Shown here: positions 12,421 through 24,880 of the stretch, piece by piece | Position numbering within the stretch: position 1 is the first letter of the stretch | How the letters are laid out: each line of letters begins with the position of its first letter | Assembly: GCA_029204225.1 (NCBI GenBank) | Contig: CM055092.1 | Span: 76,601,317 to 76,665,316, forward strand | DNA length: 64,000 nt | Origin: Diphasiastrum complanatum | Lineage: Eukaryota > Streptophyta > Lycopodiopsida > Lycopodiales > Lycopodiaceae | Direction of reading: 5' to 3' | Notes under the pieces: model-generated | What the model saw: the letters and a program-made list of their open reading frames with translations, nothing else | Database searches by the model: none | What the model was told of the DNA's origin: nothing | Made by a program: the position numbers and the translations under genes

Positions 12421-13407
12421 TTGCAAGAAGAAGAGGCCTTGGAAGCTGCTAAGGCTGTAGTCAAAGTACAAAATCCACAAACATATGTTAATACTCAATT
12501 ACATCATCACGAAGAACCCTTCCAGATGACAAAACCTAAAGCACTGCAAACAGAACTGACCGTGAATATTCTATCTAGCAATATGGATATTACATTGGGA
12601 GAATTTCTTAAGTTGGTGCCTCAAGCAAAAGAAGTATTAGCAGAGAAATTGACTAAGATTGAGCCAACAGTCCACCGGCAGGAGCCACTATTTTGTGTCG
12701 GATTTGAAGAATCAAACAAAGTACTAAATGTAGGGGTAGCCTGGGAAAGAAACATCACCCTACCAATATAGCACAAAGATTTTGGAGAAGAGACAACTAT
12801 GATAGATGGAGGTTCAGGAGTTAACCTGATTTCAACAAAGCTATGTGCAAAATGGGGCCTTACAAGGATGAAGCCTATGACTTTTGCTATCAAGCTAGCT
12901 TATCAGCAGACTACAGTTCGTCTTAAGGGCATAGTGGAAGACATACTTGTCAAGATTGCTGGAGTTCAATTTCTCATTACTTTTGTAGTAATGGACTTAC
13001 CTGACGCACCAAATGTTTATCATGTTTTATTGGGATGTCCATGGTCACGAGTTGCGCAAGTAATTTATAACTGGGGCACTGGAAAGATTACATTTGAGAA
13101 TCATGAGCGAGCAGTCAAAGTTGATCCAATCACTTGGACAATCAAACTAGTGGTCCAAAATGGGAATGATGATTCATCAACAACGGATCATACTTGTAAT
13201 AGACAAGTCAAAACTTTTGGAGTTCACCATGACTCTCAAACAGAAATTGTTAATTGGAATCAAGTTCTTGCTACAGTGGACTATACGGGAGGATATATGT
13301 GTCAACGAGATGATCTATCAGAGCTGGGTGAGATTCCTTTACCTAATCGAACTTTGGATATGCCAATCATATTTTCAATAAATATGATGAATTCTATATT
13401 GATATAA
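12421..13407 (+). pseudogene. Family X retropepsin-like protease region
   Basis: The sequence holds MIDGGSGVNLIS, the active-site position of an aspartic protease, with DGG in place of the common D-S/T-G. Downstream LLGCPWSRVAQV resembles the LLGRPW.. flap-end motif of plant retroelement proteases. A homologous stretch lies on the minus strand at 33,579-34,271 (INGGSGVNLISTKLCAKWGL). Stops near 12,769 and 13,405 interrupt the frame. It would have released Gag and Pol products from a polyprotein. Confidence 0.7.
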
Positions 13408-13409
13408 AT

Positions 13410-14136
13410 TGATCCAATTCCAGATCCTATTGAAGATGAACTCATTCATGTTAGTCATGTCTTATCTTATGATGAGATTGTAGAACTGATTGATGAGCAG
13501 ATATTAAGTCATATGGATCCTACAAAGTTTGGAGTTCGCAAGATTCCTGATGAACCGACAATAAAACTATCGAAACCAGCTATATTGAAGAAAGAAAAGA
13601 ATATAGGACCAATGATGAAGAAGAAAGCTAAGCAAGATTATAAAACGGTTCTGAAATGGAAAAGTTCATCACGAGAAGCACTTTTAATGGCTGAACCAAA
13701 AAATGTACCGCCTTTTTTGGATAAAGGTAAAGGAAATATCAAGGATGACTCTTCAAGTTATAATTCTTGCAAGACATCACTTTCTAGGAAGTCTTCACCT
13801 TATAAGAAGACCTCATCTTCTAGAAAGTCATCACCTGCCAAGAAATCTAAATGAAGATCTAAGGTTAATCCTTTTGAAAAAGAACAGTCAAATGGAGTCC
13901 AACATAATATGCCAGATCATTTACATACTAGGTTTTACGTAAGTGAACTAGATATACACTTTTTCTATGCTAAGTGCAAACATGATTTCTTATTTTAAAG
14001 TTGGTCATTTTTGGCCTATGAATAAAGCCCGTCTCTTTGTATTTGTGAATAAAATCTGACCAATGAATCAAGTCCGTGCCATGAGTCTTAGGTTCTAGTT
14101 TGGCCCTGATCATGAGGACATCAACTCTCTCAAATT
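13410..14136 (+). other. Family X post-protease spacer, then non-coding
   Basis: 13,513-13,854 encodes a lysine- and serine-rich segment ending in repeated SSRKSSP-type units. Homologous spacer sequence (DEQ.L.HMDPTKFG.RKI) occurs before the RT at 19.3 kb and at 23.4 kb. Here no RT follows: about 280 non-coding bases lead to a polypurine tract and an LTR. This copy therefore lost, or never had, RT, RNase H and integrase. Confidence 0.6.
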
Positions 14137-14147
14137 GTAGGAGAGGA
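14137..14147 (+). promoter_or_regulatory. Polypurine tract
   Basis: The run GTAGGAGAGGA lies directly before the LTR start TGTTATAAAG. This is the expected plus-strand primer position in an LTR element on the plus strand. Confidence 0.55.
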
Positions 14148-15062
14148 TGTTATAAAGCTGACTCGGGTGCACCCAATGTGCCCTGTAAGACTCTAAGGGG
14201 TGACACTCCCCAAAGTCCCAAAGCCATTTAGGAAGTCAAGGACTGAGCCTCCAACCTGTGGTGAGCTAGTCAAGTAGTCACAAGTCATGAGCTAGCTCTA
14301 GACCTTGAGTCATAGCCTAGTCAGCTCCTAGGACCCATGTCCAGGAGCCCAGTTGGTTCTGCTTGTGGGACAACTCCCGGGACCCATATCTAGGAGCTAG
14401 ACTGATTCTGCCAGGCTTAATAAACAAAATAAAAACTAATTCCAAAAAAACATGCTTTAGCAAAAAGCACTATATTCCAGGACAGAGGGGGCGTGTCGAA
14501 TTACACCAGAACTATAGGGGGAGTCTGGCAGACAAAAACTTGGGCAACTCTCAACCAGCACCAGGAATCCAATCACTAGGTCTCAACTCCCTCTACCAGC
14601 GCGAGCCAGGTACAATGCCCAGCACGTGTTGGTGGCCCCAAGACCAGTCCATGTATGAATGTAACCTCTTCCAGATTTAATAAATTTGATCCTTGGGGAT
14701 GATTGCCATTTCGGTTTTGCCTCCGGTATTGGTCCAAATGGAAAGACTGTTACTACAACCTTTTTGCATCGTTGGTGCCTAAGGTCCACGTAACCGATGT
14801 GCGGCTTGTCGCTATGCCATTTGGTCAATTTAGCGACCACGATTTCATGTGTAACTTGTCTTTGCCCATTACCTTTTGGGGACGGATTCTGAGTTGGCTT
14901 TCGGGTTGGTTGGGATTCCAGTTTTCTTAAGTCTGAATTGTTAGACTTGATGCATTTTCTAAGTTGGCTTTTCAGTGAGTTCATGACGGATGAATGTTAG
15001 ACTTAAGCGTGTCTTGGGGAAACTGCTCAAGTCCCAGCGCCCTTTGAGGCACCGGCATAACA
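14148..15062 (+). repeat. 3' LTR following the family X gag-protease region
   Basis: Begins TGTTATAAAG and ends GGCATAACA, so the termini form an inverted repeat (TGTTAT/ATAACA). The length is about 915 bp. Frames inside it on both strands have no coding signature. A related LTR start (TTGTAAAGCTGGCTTGGGAG) occurs near 15,631. No second, matching LTR was found upstream. Confidence 0.6.
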
Positions 15063-15629
15063 TTTTTTCTCATTCTATTAGTTTCATGTAGTTACATACA
15101 TGTGTCTAAACTATGTAAATTTGTCTTGGCGAGGTACATGTGCTTTAACTTTTATGTGTCTCATGTGGAAGTACCTATATGTCTATAATATATGTCTTTC
15201 TCTTTGTTGCAGCAAGAATAGAACCTAAAAGTGAAAATGTGAGCAACTACATACTAGACAACACCTAGTCTATCCTTCTACTATTTGTAGTGGAAAAATA
15301 TTTGTTGATCATCTACATCAGTGTCTCTAAACTATGTGTGATACAACTTTGCATGTTTAAGAATAGAAAGCTCAATAGTAATGAAAGAAACGTGTGTGGA
15401 CGGAGACCATTGATATTATACGGTACGTGCGGAGCTGGCAATTCAAATTGTGTATGAGCAATGTGGAGACTATGTGATTGCTTCTATTGGTATATGTTAT
15501 TGTTCTTGCACAACCAAGGGTGAATGAGACATAGACAAAGTAGAAAATGAAGCAAATTAAACATTGGATGGAGTATTGATAATGTAGTAAATGTAGGAGC
15601 CAACAAAATAAATTGCGTACAAGGTTCTA

Positions 15630-16410
15630 TTGTAAAGCTGGCTTGGGAGTACCAAAATTGCTCCCAAAAGACTTTGATGGCTGAGCCTTCCATTCCTAAA
15701 GCAAGAATATAACAATTTGGCTAAGCCATAGGAGTTGAGTTAGCTCTATAGCTCAGATCTTGGCCTAGACAACTCCAAGATCTCATGACCCCGGAGTTGG
15801 ATTGAAATTTTCATATACAATCCAATTCTAGAGATGTGTGCATTATCCAAACAACATGTGGTCCAAAATTAAGGGAAGGCAAAATATCTATAGGTGGATT
15901 CAAGTAGTCAAAAACTTCACAACTCAACGAGCTCTAGGATTTCAACTCTAGATATCATTTCCTCTCACTAAGAGAAGCTATGTTTCATACAGCCTAGCTC
16001 ATGTTGGTGGTTTTGAGATGACTAGTTTGAGTCATAATAAATCTACCTCACTGTGAACAACATCTAGCATGTGGGAGCATTTACTCATTCACATGGAAGT
16101 GCTAGCTACATCCAAGGAAATGGTGCCAAATGGAAATTTCATAGATTCTTGTTAAAAATCTAGTTCACACTTGTGTAGATTGATCCAACTTAAATCCAAA
16201 TATATACATGTACTCTTTTCGCTTCCATTCACACGTGGGAACATGCTCCACATGTGTGGGATCATGATGACATGTGTGGGATCATAATGTGAACATTTAC
16301 TCTTTTGGCTTCCATTCACACGTGGGAACATGCTCCACATGTGTGGGATCATAATGTGAACATTAACCATGAGATCAATCATATTTGATCTACAAGTTAG
16401 AAGTGACATT
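15630..16410. repeat. LTR-like fragment with an 80-bp tandem duplication
   Basis: About 15,631 starts like the LTR at 14,148 (AAAGCTGGCTTGGGAG against AAAGCTGACTCGGGTG). At 16,206-16,365 a unit of about 80 bp is repeated: 'cttccattcacacgtggg', 'aacatgctccacatgtgtgg' and 'gatcataatgtgaacatt' occur twice in order. No coding signal. Confidence 0.6.
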
Positions 16411-16414
16411 TCAA

Positions 16415-17729
16415 CAAAATAGTCTTCAATCAGACTTCTATTGCCATTTGCTGCTGCAGCAGATTTAGAGATACATCAAATGGATGTTCAGACAACCTAT
16501 CTTAATGGAGTTATTGAGGAAGATATTTACATGATGCAACCTGAAGGTTATAATATCAAAGGCAAACAGAATTACGTATGTAAACTCCACAGAGAACTTT
16601 ATAGCTTGAAGTAGTCTGCTCGAGCATGGTTTCAAAGGATCAACACTTTTCTTATTGATCACGACTATAAACCAAGCACTTCAAATTCTATTGTTTATTT
16701 CAAGTCAGTGCAGCATTCTATAATTATCATCGCTTTGAATGTGGACAACACACTGCTTTTCAACAACAAAATTAATCTAATAAAAGAAGCTAAAACAATG
16801 TTGTCTTCAAAATTCGACGTGACCGATTTGGGTGAAGCTCATTATTGTCTAGGTATTCAAATCCAAAGAGACAAAGTCTATATCACTTAGCAAAGATACA
16901 CTCACAATATATTAATCAAATATATCTCAGATGAATTGCAAATTAGCTCACTCACCGATGGACCCAGGACTTAAGTTGTCGAAGCACCAGTGTCCTCAGA
17001 GAGTCGAAGAGAAGGAGCATATGTGTGAGTATCCTTATCATTCGACAATAGGATCTCTTATGTATGCAATGATCTATATCGGACCAAAAATAGCTTTCGC
17101 AGTCAGTTCCTTAAGTCAGTTGATGAGTAATCCTAGTATTACACATTGGAAGGCTCTTATCTGGGTTTTGAGATATATTCGAGCTCCTATGGACTTATGC
17201 ATTTTTTTATGAAGGAGTCGACAACGACAAATTCGTCTCAATAATTATTCAGATGCTAGTTGGGCAGGAGATGTAAACACTCACAAATCCACTTTTGCAT
17301 TTACATTCTTCCTCAACAACAGTCCTATTTCATGAAATAGTCATAAGCAAACTTTGATAGCTCTATCTTCTACCGAATTAGAGTATATCTCAGTCTCTCA
17401 AGCTATAAAGGAAGCAATATGGTTGAGAAACTTCATTTCAGATGTTTGTCTGAAACAATATGCTCCGACAACTTTATTTTGTGATAATCAAAGTGCCATT
17501 GCTTTATCAACCAATCTTGGATTTCATTCCAGGAGTAAGCACATTGAAATTAAGTATTATTATGTCATAAGCGGAGTTCTCGACAAAGAGGTAAACTTGC
17601 AGTACTGTCGAATGCAAGATATGACAGCTGCTCCTTTTACTAAAGCATTAAGCTTGGATGCACATATAAAGTTTTGCGCAAAACTAAGTTTGAAGGTCAA
17701 AGCATTCATGGATTCAGATTAAGGGAGAG
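16415..17729 (+). pseudogene. Ty1/copia reverse transcriptase and RNase H, degenerate
   Basis: Motifs in copia order: HQMDVQTTYLNGVIEEDIYM (RT), ELYSLK followed by a stop, NVDN where the catalytic YVDD belongs, LGIQIQRD, GSLMYAMIYIGPKIAFAVS, then the RNase H block with ALSSTELEYI, FCDNQSAIAL and HSRSKHIEI. Stops near 16,612, 16,888 and 17,210 and a damaged catalytic motif make it non-functional. Gag, protease and integrase are absent upstream. It runs straight into a polypurine tract (AAGGGAGAG) and LTR. It is related to the minus-strand copia at 36.6-37.3 kb. Confidence 0.9.
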
Positions 17730-18447
17730 TGTTAGATTATTCTACTATTGGAAGTGATTCATCCAAATAATCGATCTTCAATCTACATCCATTCATGTAT
17801 CCTGCAGTTGTATTCGTGTTCCTACACAGTTTGCAAAATATTCGGGAATCGCTCAACAGGTGGCTCCAACATATCGGATAGCATCCGACATATCGACGAC
17901 GTCGATGAAGTCAAAGGAGTCAGGCATGTCGAAGAATGACAGTTATTGTTTCACCTTATATGAAGCTAAAGACTTGCCCTATCTATTTTGCAAGTAAATT
18001 TTCATGAAGGCCTAACTGGATGGATGACAGCGCATTATGGCTAACTACCAATTGCGATCTGCGACCTGATTAGTTGTCCTACTAGATTAGGTTAACTTGC
18101 TTTAGTATAAATAGCTGATCGTTAAAGACTTCTATAGTCTCTAGAAAGTTTTTTTTTTTTTGGCTCTATTAGCGTATTGCTATTAGTGCTTGCTGCTTAC
18201 CAGCGAAAGTGCATCAAATAGAGTTTTCAGTTACTAAGAGATAGTTTAGAGTATGCGGATTTCATCCACTATTGTTTTGTGCTCTCATCATCTGGTTTGT
18301 TTATGCTACTTACTGAATCGATCTATCTTCTTACTGCGTTCAATCTCATGTCAGAATGAATGATTCTCTGTAGTTATTTGTAATCGGTAAATCTCTTATT
18401 GTTTCATCTGATCCGTTGAATATTTCAACGCTGCAATATTCTATACA
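17730..18447 (+). repeat. 3' LTR of the copia remnant
   Basis: Starts TGTTAGATTA immediately after the polypurine tract. The end is placed at ...TTCTATACA, the first good CA terminus after the expected promoter-like 'tataaata' (about 18,103). The right boundary is tentative because the 5' partner is missing. Confidence 0.6.
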
Positions 18448-18622
18448 TCACTTCACAATCGTTTGGCTACGAAATCACGTTAGTGCTAATGATTTCAAAT
18501 TTACTTGCTAAAAGATTGAACATGACTTCTATCATTATACCTTTGTTCAATTATTGATAGACATAGTCATACATAGGAAGAAGGTTCATTCCGCTACGCT
18601 TGATAGTTCATTTATAGACTTA

Positions 18623-19208
18623 TGTAATGGGCATTTCCTATCCTACCCTCAACCCTAGATCCAAGCACACAAGCATTAAGGAGATGAAGCTAGTTGTCAC
18701 ACGGAGGTTCGTTCCCTTAAGAGCAATATCATATTTCATAATTCAGCATATGCAAATAATTCATTAACACTAAGATCCATTAACACTACATTCATTAAAA
18801 CTAGATCCACAACAATGATAGACACTTACTCTTCTCTCTCTCCTTTTCTCTCTCACAAAAGGCATAAGAACAATCAATTCCAATAAGCATCAAATTTAAC
18901 AAGTAGCAAATCCAAAGAAAACATGAGAGTTAGAGAAGGAAAGATGGAGAGCAAGGACATTCCATATCCATTTCATAAGAGGGCCAACCTGCTTGTATTG
19001 AAATGAAGAGAACATGTACAAATAATTCGAAATTACCACTATATATAGTGGATTGGCCTCAAATCCTATTGGCCAATTTCTACCTCCCTAACTATTTAAA
19101 TTTGAAAAAGTGGAGGGAACTCATTCAAGAATTGAAGGGTACCAATTTGAATTTGAATTTGAATTTTGGTTAGAACCCCTATTTTATTCACTAACTTGAC
19201 TATTAGTG
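18623..19208 (-). repeat. Inverted copy of the family X LTR (LTR A)
   Basis: Reverse complement matches about 24,996-25,561, including 'ggccaataggatttgaggcc', 'ttggatctagggttgaggta' and the terminal 'gacatttcct'. It lies head to head with the plus-strand RT fragment that follows, so it is not that fragment's own LTR in normal order. Confidence 0.75.
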
Positions 19209-19214
19209 ATCAAT

Positions 19215-20400
19215 GTGGCATGGTTGGCAGCAGAGTCTATTCCAGAGCTAGTTGAAGATGACTTAGTGCTTGGCAGCATGTCTTTTCCTATAATGAAGAG
19301 ACTGAGCTGATAGATGAATAGGTCCTACAATATATGGATCCTAATCGATTTGGAATGAGGAAGATACTAGCTCAACCCCCACAGAAATCGCCAATATCTA
19401 AAGTTTCCAAGGTGGAACCACCCAAGGCACCTATGACTAAGAAGAATCATTTAAAACAACGCCATAGTTAGGTGATCTGATGGAGTGATCTACCCGAAGA
19501 AGCAATAGCTACAGTGGATATAGATATTCGTAATCATGAAGCGAATGTCAAACCAGTTCCCAAGAAGGATAACAAAGATGTATCCAACTATGTTGACAAA
19601 AAAGAAAAAGAAAAAAAGTGTTGAACTCCTTGAAATCTATCCCGTTGAAACCAGACACAGCGTCATCATCTTAGATGACTGAAAGCCCAAAAATTACGAG
19701 TTGTGCTAAAATAAACATGTTGAAGGAGGAACCTCACCGAAAGCCCATTCACGAGAAGCTAGAGACCTTAAAAAACTATACCTTAGATGATGTGGTAATT
19801 ATGATGCCACAAGCACAAAGAGAGCCTGATCAAAATCAGGAACGAGAGAAACAAGCCTTCAAAGGACTTGCGCAGACACAACCAATGAATCTAGCAGAGC
19901 CATACAAAGAGGAGAAAATTGTTCATGTGGGAGAACAACTGACACCACTCAGTTCACGAGGCTACATACCTTGTTAGTGGATTACAAAGATTGTTTTGCA
20001 TGGACATACAAAGATCTGAAGGGTATACCACCAACCGTAGTCCAACATACCATTTTCTTTTTATGGAGCAGTCCCCAAGGTGAGTCGTTATTATCGCTGC
20101 AATCTTAATTACACGGAGCTGATCAAATAGGAGTTGCGGAAGCTACTCGATGCCGATTTCATTTATGAAATCGAGCACACAACATGGGTATCATCAATAG
20201 TCATCGTACCCAAAGAAGAATCGCAAAATGCGAATTTGTGTGAATATGAAGGCATTAAATGTGGTTACCAAGAAAGATCATTTTCTCTTACTTTTCACAG
20301 AAAGTGTTTTGGATCGGGTAGCAGGAGCAGAAGCTTACAGTTTTCTGGACGGCTTCGGTGGCTACAATCAAGTAAATTAGCGCCGGAAGATCATCATAAG
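19215..20400 (+). pseudogene. Family X spacer and RT N-terminus, degenerate
   Basis: 19,290-19,660 encodes the MDPNRFGMRKI-type spacer. 19,960-20,270 encodes the RT entry (DCFAWTYKDLKG, RYYRCNLNYTELI, ELRKLLDADFIYEIEHT, VSSIVIVPKEES). Many stops break it, and similarity is lost after about 20,400, before the catalytic motif. It is the third family X pol fragment in the window. Confidence 0.7.
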
Positions 20401-20469
20401 ACAACATTCGCGCCCACTGTCATAACTAACAGTTATGACATTTTATACGATTTATCGGCTTTTTAATTA

Positions 20470-22400
20470 TATTAATTGAGCCTTGAATACTTCGAGGACT
20501 ACATGATATATATTATTGCCAGATTGTCTATTTCTAAGCATCATTTCTATTTTACAGTTATGGAATATAAGCTTAATATCTTTAATTTTGAAGTATTCGA
20601 TTTTCTTCACCGGCCTGTACTTATTCGAGTTATAACATGGAATCGACCTTTGAACTATTTATCCACAAGGTCAGTATCGAACTTCACATTATGACAAGTC
20701 CAAATGTTAAAGATCAACCTTTATTCTACAAGGGTATTCAAGCTCACATTAAGCCATACAATGTGTTGAGGTCATATGAAAGTTCTTAAGGATCAGCCTT
20801 GAGTGAACTGGCACTTCCATGAGAAGATTGTTATCGAATTGTTATGGGCAACCGATTCTTCAATGATTTCAACCTGTAATGTCAATTTACCATAAAGTGA
20901 TATTGGACGGATCCAACAAGCCTGATCATAAAACATATTCACAAGGCAGCGACCTTTATTACTCAAAGAATTATCTCTATTATGAAGGTTGGCTCACCTT
21001 TTGGTATACAAGGTAAATGAAGGTAATGTATTTCCTTTAAGACATGACTTATGTTCAAGACCATGCCTAACTTCAAGGTCATAACTATAATAAAGGGCAG
21101 GGACCTTTCTTTTTCTCAAGGAGGCGACTATCCAAAACGACCATTGTAAAATCGATTCATCCATCAGCGAGTGACCTGGATCGAAAGACCTATTTCTTCT
21201 TTGCTAATTCGATCTTCAAAGTATTTCTCAAAGCGGCCTTTAGCTGTTATTAGCCCCGTCAATATGTTTGTTATTACGACCTTTCATGATTGGATCTACA
21301 ACACACTTCTCTGAATCGAATTATGAGAAGAGAGTAATTAGGACGACTCTAACTTAGTCGATCTTGACATCTGAATCAATCCCGACCCTGAGCAATCATT
21401 CCAATCCAAGACAGGGGATCGATTGGAGGATTTTGACACTGCTAAATCGATTTTAAATGCACCTATGGTTATCAGAATCAGTATACATTACGACCCACAG
21501 ATAAATCTGACCCAGACCAGAATCGATCCCACGTGCGCCTGCAGACTACGTCGACCTCAATGTAGCAGCAAAATCGATCCATCGAACCGATTCGATCCGA
21601 GCCTAGATCGGAGTTTCCATTTTAACCTAACTCGGAATTTCTAAGCAGTTAGGGCAGCGTGGTCATCCATGGTAGCTTTTGCAACTTTTCTCAATGGCAG
21701 CCCTGAAATTGGTAGCCACGCACTCTCTTCCAGCGCATCTGTAGTGACAGCTAGGCAAATTCCTAAAGGCAGATTTCAGCGCACTTCAAGGGATATTTGT
21801 TATTGGTTCTCATTCTGGGTTTGCAAGGCAGTTTGCAGCCTAGCAGTGACCTTCTTTATCACTCCATTGGGCTGTTTTTCTAAAAGCTGCAGCCACAGTC
21901 GCATCTTCTCCAGCAAACCTATTTTCTAAATGTTCATCTCCTACAACGTGGCAAGATGCCATTGGCTCCGGAACAGACTTTCATACATGTCAAGCGACCG
22001 GGGGCTCTCTATCTTGTATGCAGATATCAAGGGTTTTCCTTTCTTATCTTGGTATGTTCTGTAATGAATGATTCAGTACATTGATATACCAAGTCCTAAT
22101 CATGCTGAAGCATACAACTAGTTGATTCATATTAGTACAATTATTTTTTCGGTCAGATTATGAGAAGTGGGATGAGAGGGGATCTGTGATTCTTCGATTC
22201 ATTTTGTAGATTGCTCTAGTCAGATCAAGCCAACAAGATCTGAACAGATCCAACTGGGATCTAGATCCAGATAGGATAAAAAAGGTAGTAGATCATCATT
22301 TGACAACACAGCCCCTAAAAATGAAGATCTGATTTGAAGATCTCATGAAGAAGTACCAAAAATATAGGTAAAAGTCATTTAAACTGATGGATCAGTTACT
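20470..22400. other. Non-coding repeat-like stretch
   Basis: No credible gene. Up to about 21,350 the words GACCTTT, GGTC and their complements recur. From 21,360 to 21,620 AATCGAT and GATCGATT variants recur, another local motif enrichment. Short frames at 21,423-21,929 have no recognised family. Probably decayed element leader or LTR. Confidence 0.45.
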
Positions 22401-22404
22401 AGAT

Positions 22405-22770
22405 TTTCATAAGAACTCTCGTAGGACTCAGCATAGTCAGATCTGACCCACATGGACCTACAGAAATATCTGCGAGAGTTACTTGCGAAGAAATAACTAA
22501 AAAAAAAGCCTTTGCGAGAGTTCAGGCAATCTGAATGTTAGGAACTCTTGCATGCCATCAAGATCACCATACCAACTCTCGCAGACAGCATAAATGGAAT
22601 CAGGATAGTGAAATTGACCTGCCTATATGGTCAGATCTTGAAAATCATCAAAATTGAACAAGTGGTGCGAGAGTTACCTCCCTGCGAGCGTTACCCCTCA
22701 CATGACCTTCAAAACCCTCGTAGAACCTTTGTAGGATAGTCAAAACAGCTTATGAAGTCTCGCAAACTTC
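22405..22770. repeat. Bidirectional AACTCTCGCA / TGCGAGAGTT motif array
   Basis: At least eight close variants in both orientations occur in 370 bases, at about 22,411, 22,470, 22,512, 22,540, 22,573, 22,667, 22,713 and 22,755. The same motif set fills 31,950-32,370. The latter lies in the leader of an LTR element, so this is probably the same kind of leader. Confidence 0.75.
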
Positions 22771-22999
22771 TCTAGGGTCTTAGAATTTTGTGAAGAAGGT
22801 CCCGACAAAAATTGGTATGGAACTAAGCAGTGGAAAGTGCACTTCTCCTATTACGCACTCTAATTCTCCTCTATATAAGTAAGAAATTTGAATCATTTGG
22901 CACTTCATGTAGCGAAGCTCTTGCCAATTTTACAAGCAAATTTTCAACTGTCTCCATTTGCGACCAAACTTCACACACACCTTTCTCAGCACTCATAAC

Positions 23000-23062
23000 C
23001 ACCTGCTCCATGCTCGTCTCCACCTGCTCCACGCTCGTCTCCACATGTTCCACCCCCATTCA
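23000..23062. repeat. Short tandem repeat, about 20-bp unit, three copies
   Basis: The unit 'cacctgctccacgctcgtct' with small changes repeats three times. The frame encoding it (22,830-23,225) has no recognised domain and is not called as a gene. Confidence 0.8.
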
Positions 23063-23279
23063 CTCAAAATACATCATTTTCATTTTTTCTGAGTCTTTTT
23101 TTCTTTTACCAAGATTTTTTTTCCTTTTTCCATCCCCAGTCAGTACCGCATCATACCCAGCCCTTACCTTACCTCTGCAAAGCCCTCAACCGACCCCCAT
23201 CGACATCCTTCTCAAACCTCGATAACCCACCCTCCAGCCCATCCGATGAAACCGACACCACTCAGGTGGTTATACGCGA

Positions 23280-24870
23280 AGTACCTACCATACTTTGGAT
23301 ATGCCGATCACCTTTCCAGTCAAGATGATGAATGTGGCATGGATATCGACTGATCCGATACTAGATTCTATTGAAAAGAAACTTATTCATTTCAACCATG
23401 ATTTATCTTATGATGAAAATGCAAGCAGATTTTAAATCATATGGATCCTACAAGATTTGGAGTTCGAAATATTTCAGATGAACCAACAATAAAATCACCA
23501 AAAGTAGTTATATTGAAGGAAGAGAGACTGAGAAGATTGTTCAAGTTGGAATGCAACTTACCTCAAATCAGTTTCAAGCGTTGAGGAAGTTGTTGATTAA
23601 ATATCAAAATTGTTTTGCTTGGACATACAAGGATATGAAAGAAATTCCTACATCAGTAATCGAGCATATCATTCCCTTGATACCTGATGCAGAAAAAGCG
23701 ACAAGATTTTATCGTTGTAATCCGAATGTCACAAACCTTATTAAGAAAGAGTTACAAAGATTACTGGAAGCAGATTTTATTTTTGAAACTGAGCATACTG
23801 AATGGGTTTCACCAATTGTTGTCGTTCCTAAGAAAAATGGGAAGATGAGAATTTGTGTGAATCTAAAAGCTCTGAAACAAAGTGCCACAAAGATAACTTT
23901 CTGTTACCTTTTACAAAAAGCATATTGGATCGCCTTGCTGGAGTGGAAGCCTATAGTTTTTTGGATCGATTCAATGGTTATAATCAGAGAATCGCACCTA
24001 CGGATCGACATAAAATAGCTTTTGCAACAGAATGGAGAACATATGCTTATAAAGTTATGCCATTTGGACTATGCAATACACCAAGTTCATTTCAGCGGGT
24101 TATGCAATTTGCTTTTAAGGAGCATTTGCAGAAATTTCTTGAAATTTATGATCTTGGAGTCCATAGCACTAATTCATACCATCTGGATCGTTTAGAGAAA
24201 GTTTAATGTTGTTGCAAGTACCAAATTTCTTTGAATTCCGAAAAGTGTTAGATATGGGTTACTCATGGAGTTGTTCTTGGACATGTGATATCAAGACATG
24301 GATTTGCTACAGATTATTCCAAAATCAAGGTTATTGTGGAGTTACCTCCACCAGGAACAATTCAAGAAGTTTACATTTTTTTGGTTCATGCAAATTATTA
24401 TCGAATATTTATTCTTTTCTTTGTGGATCTAGCACGGCCTATATACACATTGACAATTGTACTGATTTGGACAGTTGAGGCATTGGAAGCATTTGAAAAT
24501 TTGAAGAAAGCTTTAGCTTTTGCACCAATATTATGAGCTCCAAATTGGACAATAGAGTTTCATGTTCATACTGATGTATCAAAATATGTCATTTGATCAG
24601 TTTTGACACAACTAGGAGAATACAAAAAAGATTACCCTATCAGATTTGCCAGTCGACAACTAAGTGATTCTGAAAAGAATTATTTCGCTATGGAAAGAAA
24701 AGTGTTGGCTATGGTATTTTCAGTAAAGAAATTCCGACATTATTTGATGGCGACGCACTTTGCATTTTATACCGACCATCAGCCTGTTGGAAGAAAGAGG
24801 TGAACGATTCGATAAGTCGAAGTTGTTGGAGGGTTTGCCGATCCCAAGAAAATTTTAACCCTAGTTAATA
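23280..24870 (+). pseudogene. Family X pol (spacer, RT, RNase H), degenerate
   Basis: 23,290-23,520 is the HTLDMPITF spacer. 23,551-24,200 is the RT: LIKYQNCFAWTYKDMKEIP, RFYRCNPNVTNLIKKEL, VSPIVVVPKKNGKMRICVN, then a frameshift near 23,890, then MPFGLCNTPSSFQRVMQFAF. The catalytic YLDD is reduced to EIYDLG. 24,480-24,790 is RNase H, with SRQLSDSEKNYFAMERKVLAM and YTDHQP. The integrase is missing: the frame passes directly into a short tail and a purine stretch at 24,871-24,880, followed by an LTR. Confidence 0.85.
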
Positions 24871-24880
24871 AGTGAGAGGG

